In this document: in pieces, positions 51,823 to 58,110 of the stretch
Numbering within the stretch: the first letter of the stretch is position 1
How the letters are laid out: each line of letters begins with the position of its first letter
Source of the DNA: Enterocola sp045654205
Lineage (GTDB): Bacteria > Bacteroidota > Bacteroidia > Bacteroidales > Paludibacteraceae
DNA: 61,001 bases
NCBI GenBank assembly: GCA_045654205.1
Contig: JAZOMZ010000007.1
Coordinates: 1-61,001, forward strand
Direction: 5' to 3'
Translations under genes and position numbers: made by a program
The notes under the pieces: model-generated
Seen by the model: only the letters and a program-made list of their open reading frames with translations
The model's database searches: none
What the model was told of the DNA's origin: nothing

Positions 51823-51960
51823 TGAAAATTATAAAAAGCAATGAAAGGTATTATTTATTTGCTGATAAGTTAGAAGGGTCAGGGACTAAGGTTCTTAATT
51901 CCCAAAGTCGGGACAAATCACGAAGGAATTCGTTCGAAAATAGAACGTCTAGGGGTACCA
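51823..51960. other. Unexplained compact segment, possible RNA or mobile-module remnant
   Basis: No secure gene. The part 51870-51960 is richer in G and C than its surroundings and holds short paired elements: TCCC/GGGA around 51899-51912 and CGTTC/GAACG around 51929-51945. It ends directly at the strong hairpin at 51961-51994. It may be a small RNA with its terminator, or the tail of a mobile module. An ORF across it on the plus strand (from 51816) has no recognisable content. Confidence 0.3.
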
Positions 51961-51994
51961 AAAAGACTGATAATCTTGCGATTATCAGTCTTTT
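51961..51994. terminator. Strong bidirectional terminator hairpin
   Basis: A perfect 15-bp stem (51961-51975 with 51980-51994, loop TTGC) with A-runs on its left and T-runs on its right arm, so it can terminate on both strands. On the minus strand it lies 4 bp after the stop codon of the reading frame that ends at 51999. Confidence 0.85.
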
Positions 51995-51998
51995 GTGT

Positions 51999-52082
51999 TT
52001 ATTTAAACAAATCATCAAGTTTTACTTCCGACTGGATTGTATTCCAATATGCATTGTGCTTCACACCAAAAGAAGTTACCAT
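51999..52082 (-). pseudogene. Possible C-terminal remnant of an ATP-binding protein gene
   Basis: A minus-strand frame ending at 51999 codes for MVTSFGVKHNAYWNTIQSEV then KLDDLFK, which looks like a real protein C-terminus and resembles, from memory, the end of Bacteroidota AAA-type ATPases (final DDLF). The terminator 4 bp downstream supports a former gene. Upstream, the frame runs into the 63-bp repeat array instead of an ATPase body, so the gene would be truncated. The assignment is tentative. Confidence 0.3.
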
Positions 52083-52126
52083 GATTATATGCACAGATTT
52101 TTTAGTTTTAATCATATTAATTACGC

Positions 52127-52282
52127 AAAAGTGTGAAATGCTACCCATTTTTTGGTAGCATTTCACACTTTTGGAGCGATTTTGAACGAAAAACTGTGAA
52201 ATGCCCCCTATTTTTGCCGAGCATTTCACAGTTTTGGAGCATTTTTAAACAGAAAACTGTACATTCATAGCGTGCTATGTAC
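52127..52282. repeat. Inverted-repeat array with a 63-bp period
   Basis: Unit 1 has a perfect 19-bp stem (52127-52145 with 52154-52172). Unit 2 has a 15-bp stem (52190-52204 with 52221-52235). The shared words TGTGAAATGC (52132, 52195) and GCATTTCACA (52158, 52221) are both exactly 63 bp apart, and both units are followed by TTTTGGAGC. A decayed third unit starts at 52258 with GTACAT/ATGTAC. On the minus strand the units read as 21-codon peptide repeats (KCYQKMGSISHF / KCSAKIGGISQF), probably by chance of the period. Confidence 0.75.
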
Positions 52283-52297
52283 GACTATAAACATATA

Positions 52298-52345
52298 GAA
52301 CAAACAAAGGAACCCCAATGTAAATTGAAGTTCCTTTGCTTGCTC
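52298..52345 (-). terminator. Terminator-like hairpin after the small surface protein gene
   Basis: A 16-bp stem with two G-T pairs (52298-52313 with 52330-52345, 16-nt loop) lying 18 bp after the stop codon at 52364. The following T-run is weak (TTCTATATG on the minus strand). Confidence 0.6.
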
Positions 52346-52363
52346 TATTATGGTTTCAATAGT

Positions 52364-52798
52364 TTAAAGAGTCTCTTCTTTGCGTTTTCTCACTACTGCG
52401 TAAATGGCAATGAAAGGCAACAATAGTAGCGGAGTGCCAAGAGGAAGAGAGGTATGTCCCTTCATACAATTGTTATAATATTCTAGAGGCTCTTTATCCC
52501 CGCCAGTATAATATTGTTGAGTAGCATCACTCAAAGATATACCATAGGTACTAGAAAGTAATTCTGAACAGCATTGTGCCATATTATCCACTGTGGCAGA
52601 AGCACACTCACCACCATAAGCTGCAGCAGAAAGATAACTACCAGTAATGCTACGAGATTGCACTGTAAAAGTAGTATTAAAACTATCGTCATAATCTACA
52701 TTAAAACCTGAATATGAAGATGATGGTAATGTAATAGCCATACTAACAGAGGCTACCGCCCAAAACAATACACTTAAAATAAAATATCTATTTTTCAT
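52364..52798 (-). CDS. Small exported protein with C-terminal membrane-sorting tail
   Basis: A 144-residue protein. The start at 52798 is chosen because it gives a clean signal peptide (MKNRYFILSVLFWAVASVSMA). The frame is open 26 codons further upstream, but that part lies in a repeat. The mature region is Ser/Tyr/Thr-rich with Cys pairs (CASATVDNMAQCCSEL, YYNNCM). The end is tripartite: LPLGTP, a hydrophobic helix (LLLLPFIAIYAVV) and a basic tail (RKRKEE). This resembles sorting tails of the CTERM kind but is not a known PEP or PID motif and not an LPxTG site. It lies downstream of the two large surface-protein genes on the same strand. Confidence 0.7.
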   Translation of the reverse strand: MKNRYFILSVLFWAVASVSMAITLPSSSYSGFNVDYDDSFNTTFTVQSRSITGSYLSAAAYGGECASATVDNMAQCCSELLSSTYGISLSDATQQYYTGGDKEPLEYYNNCMKGHTSLPLGTPLLLLPFIAIYAVVRKRKEETL

Positions 52799-52832
52799 AT
52801 TTTTTAAATTTTTGTTCTTATTAGAAACTACG

Positions 52833-52933
52833 AGCTTCGCTCGTGATTTTGCTTTGGCTCGGCAGTGCTTAAGCACCCTTCGACAGGCTCAGGGACCAAG
52901 CTTATCACTGCCCTCGCTTACTCGCAAAATTCC
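52833..52933 (-). repeat. Two-part intergenic hairpin element, copy B, with nested REP-like sequence
   Basis: Read on the minus strand: GAATTTTGCGA and AAGCGAGGGC, an inner stem CAGTG/CACTG with AAGCTT and GCTTAAGC, then TGCCGAGC, GCAAAATCA and GAGCGAAGC. The outer parts match copy A (31573-31646) and the inner stem matches copy C (26324-26408). Between AAGCTT and GCTTAAGC this copy carries an extra 23 bp (52875-52897) with the TTCGACAGGCTCAG core. It lies between the 1711-residue protein gene and the small surface protein gene. Confidence 0.7.
52875..52897. repeat. REP-like TTCGACAGGCTCAG sequence
   Basis: CCCT/AGGG flank the core TTCGACAGGCTCAG. A second copy of the core is at 38061-38074. 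Its position exactly in the loop of a hairpin that exists without it elsewhere in the window suggests insertion. Confidence 0.6.
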
Positions 52934-52939
52934 TAATTA

Positions 52940-55900
52940 TTATTTAAGTATCACCTTTCCTGTTTTATTTGCTTTATCAGCTACTACATTCACAGTATAA
53001 ACTCCTTGTGCCACAGGAAGACTAATTTCTACATAGTTTCCAGAAACTTTATACATTGCGGTTTTACCACTCATATCGTTGATGTAGATGTATTGAAGTT
53101 CCATATCAGTAGAGCAACTTACTACTACACCATTTGAATTTCCAATAATAGATATACCACTATTTGCAAACTCTTCTTCCACTTCGGTAGAAACATCGCC
53201 TCCCTCTTCAGTGTTGTCTTCTTCATCTTCTATTTCTTCAGATAGATTTAAGAAGAAGCGACCTTCACAATCACCCACAGGTAGATCTGAGAATTCACAA
53301 AGTTGTCCGATAGTTAAGTTGTAAGTTTTACCTTCTAAACGGTCTTCTAAGATTACATCACCAAGACCTTCGCTATCTACATAAGAGAATCTTATGGTAG
53401 TACCAGCTTCGCTAATACGTATGCCTAATGGAATTGATTCTGTCATAGAAGGTACTGTTACGCCAGCCCACTTCTTATCATAACGCATTACATACATATC
53501 AGGTAATGATTTTTCCATAGAGTTAAATGCCTTAGGAGCATCTGTAGCATAATTTGCTACATCTTCTTTAAGATCGTCGAACTCTACTTCAATATCACTA
53601 GAAGCATTAGACTTCATATTCTTAACATTAATACGGCAGTATGGCGCAGCGACCTCTGCATCACGTTTAGTAAGAGTATGTAAGAAATATTCACTTGTAA
53701 TTTTTAAATCGCCACTTTTAGCTGGAGTAAATACAAATCCATGTTGTGAAAGAATTGGAGTTGATGCTTTTACCAATAAAGGAGCGAAAGATTTAGCTTC
53801 ATAATCATAGATTTGTACTGTACCCAAACCTGAGGTATTTAACATATTAGCATCTATATTAGCAGGATATGTATTGCTAATTAAAACAGGTTGACCAGAT
53901 GTTAGACCTGTGTAAGTAGGAAGTGCATCTTCATTGTAGAATCTACCTTCAAATGCGAATTCCTTACTTTCTTTAGCATCTTTTTGTTTCTCTGCATTTG
54001 GTACTACATAAGTATAATACAATTCTGCAGGTAATTTGAAATCACCATATTGGTCTGGTATTTGCATTGCATACACAGTGTTAGCGGTAAGTGGTGTATT
54101 CAAATCGGCAAATGTTGCATCCCAACCAACAGATATACCATCATCTAAGAACTTAGCTTTATGCATATACACGTGTGGCTCATGATTTTTAATGAAATAA
54201 TCACCAGATACTACTTCACGTACATCGTCTGTAGAAGGAGTTTTTTCATCAAATGGTTTAATAGTTGGACCAACTAAAATCCATTCACTACGTGGAGATA
54301 CAAACTTATTAGAAGCTTTAGTATAGTGAAGTTCACCATTTTTAAGACTTTCTACACCAATAATACCAGCACCATATTCTAATTCGATATGGTCAGCAAA
54401 TTTATTGGTATTAGCAGCATTTACTTGTTCTGCTACTGGGATACCAGATTCTTGGAAACGAGCTTCTTGATCGAATGATTCTGGAAGTCTAGGCCATTTA
54501 CGACCACCTACTACTTCCACTGTACCAATTTCTTCAATTACTACATGTAGGTCTACAGACAAGTTTTCTACGCAAGACACACGTTGACGTACAATCTTAT
54601 CATTGTTTTTAACCTCAAATTCCCAGTTGTTACGGTCATCCCAGCTGTCTGTTACCCCTACCCAGTAGATAGTTTTAACGTCTTTAGCCTCACGAGTTTG
54701 GTATGCACCATATGTCCAACCTTCACCATTTGGACGTACACCTACTAAGTATCTATCTGCAAGTACTTCATCTGCCTCAAGTTTAATACCAGTAAATGAA
54801 ACATCAGGAGCACTACCCAAGTTCATATCAGAACCTCTAACTATTAATGAAGCAGGACCAGAAGCTGTGGTTTCACAAACTTGCTTTTGAACATTGATAA
54901 TTTGAGAGCCATTACAAGTAGTAAAGTCAAATATAGATTTAGTCGCATTAGCTGCATCCTTAACACTCCAGAAGTTGTTTGGACAGAAGTTTGCGCTATT
55001 TGTTGATGTACTTTGAATAGAATATGTAACACCTGTTCCGTCACCCGAACCTTTACCTAAGAATGCATCTTTACCTATACAGTCTGTGTCATAGCTATAA
55101 CAGTTATTGTATTGGAAGTAGATATTAGATCCAAAACGAGCAACATCTGGATTAGATTCATTTGCAGCGGCTAGATATTCTGTAAAGAAGTTATAAGGCG
55201 ACGAAATACCTGTAGTACCATTATCTGCAAAATAGAATGTATTATAGAAGAATCCAATATTATCTATATTAACATTATCTGTTAGATTTACTGCATATTG
55301 AGATACTAACTTAATAGCACATGGAGTTACTTCATTAGCATTTTGTTTTAGGAACGTATTTGTATTCCAGAATACATTGTTCATAAACAATGCATTTTCT
55401 GAGTCTTGTATCCAAAGTAGTGTTGGTTGTGAGCCACGGAAGTTATTTTGGATAAACTTAATATTTTTACAAGCAAGGAATTTACCAGATGCACCCCAGT
55501 TAAGAATATTCAGTCTATTTGAGTTATCCGCAAAACTTGCTTCAATATCATTACCTTTAAATGTAATACCGTCATAACCAGACACTTGGAATCCTACGAA
55601 ACCAGCAGAACCAATCATACAGTTTTGTATTGTAATATTAGCATCTGTAAAGTTTGGACTAATACGTGGCCAGTCTGTAGAGTTAACGTCTATTTCTAGA
55701 GCGTTGTCTTTTAAACCTGTTGGGTCTGAATAAATACATAGTGAATCTAGAGTGATATTTTTACTATTACGAATCACAATATGGTGTACCCAAGGCTTAG
55801 CAACTTTATTACCAGCTTTAATAGTTAATGTATTTGCTCTATTTGTAGCTGTTTTATTAAAGTCTTGTATTAAGTTTGAATTTGTTGGTTTTACATCACC

Positions 55901-58075
55901 AGAATAACAACCAACGTTGGTGGTACCTCTGTATGTGTATGCTTTTTCAGGGTCGTTTGGAGTATCGTCATAGTAACGAACATTGATAACTACTGGTTGA
56001 TTTAAGTTGTAGCTACCATTGTCGTTTGTTACGTATTGATATTCTTCATCATTTACGTATGAACCTTTTAAGTGGTCAATAGCTTTTTGAACATCACGGA
56101 AGTACAGTTTACATACGTTGTCGCTAGCAAATGTAGCATCCACTGTGTAAATAACAGGATCGCCCCAAGCTGTTTGAGCCTTACATGGTTCAGTAGTAAT
56201 ACTGCGCACTTCTTGAGAAAGAACTGTTTCTTCACCAATTACTGCGTATGCACGATAGTAGTATGTAGTACCATCGAATAGTTCTCCTGTGTTTGCGCTA
56301 AACTCTTTACCACGAGGAAGAATTTCTGTGCTCGAAGCAGGCCATTTTAAATTTTCATTTTCAACTGGTGAACATGCTGCAGCACCATCGGCAGTAGTAC
56401 AGAAGTAGAAACCATAATCAGTAATTTCGTCACAATTAGGATTGTTTTTTAAGTAACCAAAAACAACACCTGTTTTTTGCGCCACATCCACTTTAGCTTC
56501 ACGAGAAAGTAAAACATTTGTAGCAGGAAGTGAACAATCTATTTTTTCTACAGTAGGATTAACAGTCCAGTCATCGTTTAAAGTGTAGATATATCTATAA
56601 CCTTTACGAAGGCCAGTGATATCACCTGTTTGTTTATCACTTCCATTGTTAAAGATAACACTCATATTATCTACGTTCTCAAATTTCCAGACTGCATATT
56701 CTGCGCTATTATATGTTCCTGTTACACCTGTTTGTTTTCCTGGCCATCCTCCTAGAAGTTCTGTGTTACTTGAATACCAAGCATAGCAGTTCATAGTTAC
56801 ATAACTTTTTGAACCCTTACACCATACCTCTATAAAGTCACATTCAGATGTTACTACATCACTGCTTCCACCGCAGTCTTCAGCTTCTTCATTACAAGTT
56901 TTTGCTTGTAACGCACCACTACCATTTGCATGTGATAATTTGAATTCAGTTTTTGAAGCGTTTAAGGTTAAGTCTCCAGTTTGATTCCATGTCCTGTCCC
57001 AAGTTGGAGTTCCTACCACGTTGTTTAAACGTACAAAGATGTAACCTTCTACATCGTTTGGAATAGAAGTATAGAATATCATATCGCATGAAGAAGCTGC
57101 TGTTAGCTTTTTCCATGCATTAGTATTCTTAGTATTGTTGAAATAGTATACATAAAGTTCTGCACCATCAACATTCCAATATGGACCTGCATCATTCAAA
57201 TATACAGTTGTACAACCTTCTGGGTCGATATCAGGTGTACTGCCACCATCTGCGGTAAATGTGAAATTACCATTTGAAGGATTGAATATAAATGTAGCAT
57301 TAGTATTAGTGTTTAAAATAGCTTTTACCTTACCACCAGAAGTATTTTTTGTTAAGGTGATACTATTTCCAGATCTTAACTCAGTATCTGAACTTACACC
57401 CCATTTTGCTCCTGTATTGTCTATAACCCAAAGCCATTGAGCACCTTCATGATTTTGTGTAAAACTAAATGTACCTTTATATGTGCCATCATTTTGTTTT
57501 GCTAAATTGTAAGTAGCATCATAAGCACCTACGTCTGCTTTATTGACATAACCACCAAGAGAGTATTTTGGTTCTGCAATAGTATATTTTATAGTAAAGG
57601 TAGAAGTTTGCCATGAATTGTTACAACCACTAGTACCATTCTCATTACCTTTTGCTTTGGCATAAATATTAATTGTACTTGTTTGAGCTGGTAGTGTTTT
57701 ATTTACAGTTATGGTGAAATAATAATTATTACCATCTACTCTTGGGTTGCCATTTCTTGAATAATCAGTACCACCTATGTTTAATTTAACGTCATCATAA
57801 CATAAGTTACCATTACCATTTTTCCATAGTCTTACTTCACCACCAGTGATTGATGGAGCTGAAGTAACTGTACCTAAATCATGCGATTTATAGTTGTTAC
57901 CCATATAGATAGTGTTTCCGTTAATGGTAATTCCAATAACGTTATCACCCCACATTCCAGCCTCAGCCGCCATTGCACTTGTGCTTACGCCCAAAAGAAC
58001 GCAAAGTAAGGCTACAACTCGTAGGGCATTACTGAACGCCCTACTTATTAATGTATTTTCAAAAAATCTTTTCAT
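52940..58075 (-). CDS. Large T9SS-exported surface protein with carbohydrate-binding and beta-helix regions
   Basis: A 1711-residue protein. Signal peptide (about 1-36, ending STSAMA). Residues 40-280 are beta-rich repeats of unknown type. A starch-binding (CBM26-like) module is suggested at about 420-515 (MNCYAWYSSNTELLGGWPGK, VIFNNGSDKQTGDI). A fibronectin-III-like domain follows (about 525-630), then a right-handed parallel beta-helix (about 690-1010, with rungs such as HHIVIRNSKNITLDSLCIYS and NITIQNCMIGSAG). An unassigned beta-rich part and an acidic stretch (SEEIEDEEDNTEEGGDV) lead to the C-terminal T9SS sorting domain (YIYINDMSGKTAMYKV, LPVAQGVYTVNVVADKAN). Likely a glycan-binding or glycan-degrading adhesin. 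It follows the CotH gene at 35 bp. Confidence 0.8.
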   Translation of the reverse strand: MKRFFENTLISRAFSNALRVVALLCVLLGVSTSAMAAEAGMWGDNVIGITINGNTIYMGNNYKSHDLGTVTSAPSITGGEVRLWKNGNGNLCYDDVKLNIGGTDYSRNGNPRVDGNNYYFTITVNKTLPAQTSTINIYAKAKGNENGTSGCNNSWQTSTFTIKYTIAEPKYSLGGYVNKADVGAYDATYNLAKQNDGTYKGTFSFTQNHEGAQWLWVIDNTGAKWGVSSDTELRSGNSITLTKNTSGGKVKAILNTNTNATFIFNPSNGNFTFTADGGSTPDIDPEGCTTVYLNDAGPYWNVDGAELYVYYFNNTKNTNAWKKLTAASSCDMIFYTSIPNDVEGYIFVRLNNVVGTPTWDRTWNQTGDLTLNASKTEFKLSHANGSGALQAKTCNEEAEDCGGSSDVVTSECDFIEVWCKGSKSYVTMNCYAWYSSNTELLGGWPGKQTGVTGTYNSAEYAVWKFENVDNMSVIFNNGSDKQTGDITGLRKGYRYIYTLNDDWTVNPTVEKIDCSLPATNVLLSREAKVDVAQKTGVVFGYLKNNPNCDEITDYGFYFCTTADGAAACSPVENENLKWPASSTEILPRGKEFSANTGELFDGTTYYYRAYAVIGEETVLSQEVRSITTEPCKAQTAWGDPVIYTVDATFASDNVCKLYFRDVQKAIDHLKGSYVNDEEYQYVTNDNGSYNLNQPVVINVRYYDDTPNDPEKAYTYRGTTNVGCYSGDVKPTNSNLIQDFNKTATNRANTLTIKAGNKVAKPWVHHIVIRNSKNITLDSLCIYSDPTGLKDNALEIDVNSTDWPRISPNFTDANITIQNCMIGSAGFVGFQVSGYDGITFKGNDIEASFADNSNRLNILNWGASGKFLACKNIKFIQNNFRGSQPTLLWIQDSENALFMNNVFWNTNTFLKQNANEVTPCAIKLVSQYAVNLTDNVNIDNIGFFYNTFYFADNGTTGISSPYNFFTEYLAAANESNPDVARFGSNIYFQYNNCYSYDTDCIGKDAFLGKGSGDGTGVTYSIQSTSTNSANFCPNNFWSVKDAANATKSIFDFTTCNGSQIINVQKQVCETTASGPASLIVRGSDMNLGSAPDVSFTGIKLEADEVLADRYLVGVRPNGEGWTYGAYQTREAKDVKTIYWVGVTDSWDDRNNWEFEVKNNDKIVRQRVSCVENLSVDLHVVIEEIGTVEVVGGRKWPRLPESFDQEARFQESGIPVAEQVNAANTNKFADHIELEYGAGIIGVESLKNGELHYTKASNKFVSPRSEWILVGPTIKPFDEKTPSTDDVREVVSGDYFIKNHEPHVYMHKAKFLDDGISVGWDATFADLNTPLTANTVYAMQIPDQYGDFKLPAELYYTYVVPNAEKQKDAKESKEFAFEGRFYNEDALPTYTGLTSGQPVLISNTYPANIDANMLNTSGLGTVQIYDYEAKSFAPLLVKASTPILSQHGFVFTPAKSGDLKITSEYFLHTLTKRDAEVAAPYCRINVKNMKSNASSDIEVEFDDLKEDVANYATDAPKAFNSMEKSLPDMYVMRYDKKWAGVTVPSMTESIPLGIRISEAGTTIRFSYVDSEGLGDVILEDRLEGKTYNLTIGQLCEFSDLPVGDCEGRFFLNLSEEIEDEEDNTEEGGDVSTEVEEEFANSGISIIGNSNGVVVSCSTDMELQYIYINDMSGKTAMYKVSGNYVEISLPVAQGVYTVNVVADKANKTGKVILK

Positions 58076-58110
58076 ATATTGTATTTTTTATTTTATTCTT
58101 ACTAAGGTTC

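Noticed and set aside
51816..52136. Plus-strand reading frame of 106 codons after the TGCACAA array
   Set aside because: It starts inside the repeat array and crosses a perfect terminator hairpin; no domain or plausible start signal.
52083..52229. Minus-strand peptide repeats (KCYQKMGS / KCSAKIGG) as a gene
   Set aside because: They are explained by the 63-bp nucleotide repeat; reading frame preserved only because 63 is divisible by three. Kept as a repeat, not as a CDS.
51711..52282. CRISPR array
   Set aside because: The repeats are short palindromic half-sites or 63-bp units, not 23-40 bp direct repeats with unique spacers, and no cas gene is present.
52364..52798. LPxTG sortase substrate
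   Set aside because: The motif is LPLGTP rather than LPxTG, and sortase anchoring is not expected in an organism with an outer membrane.
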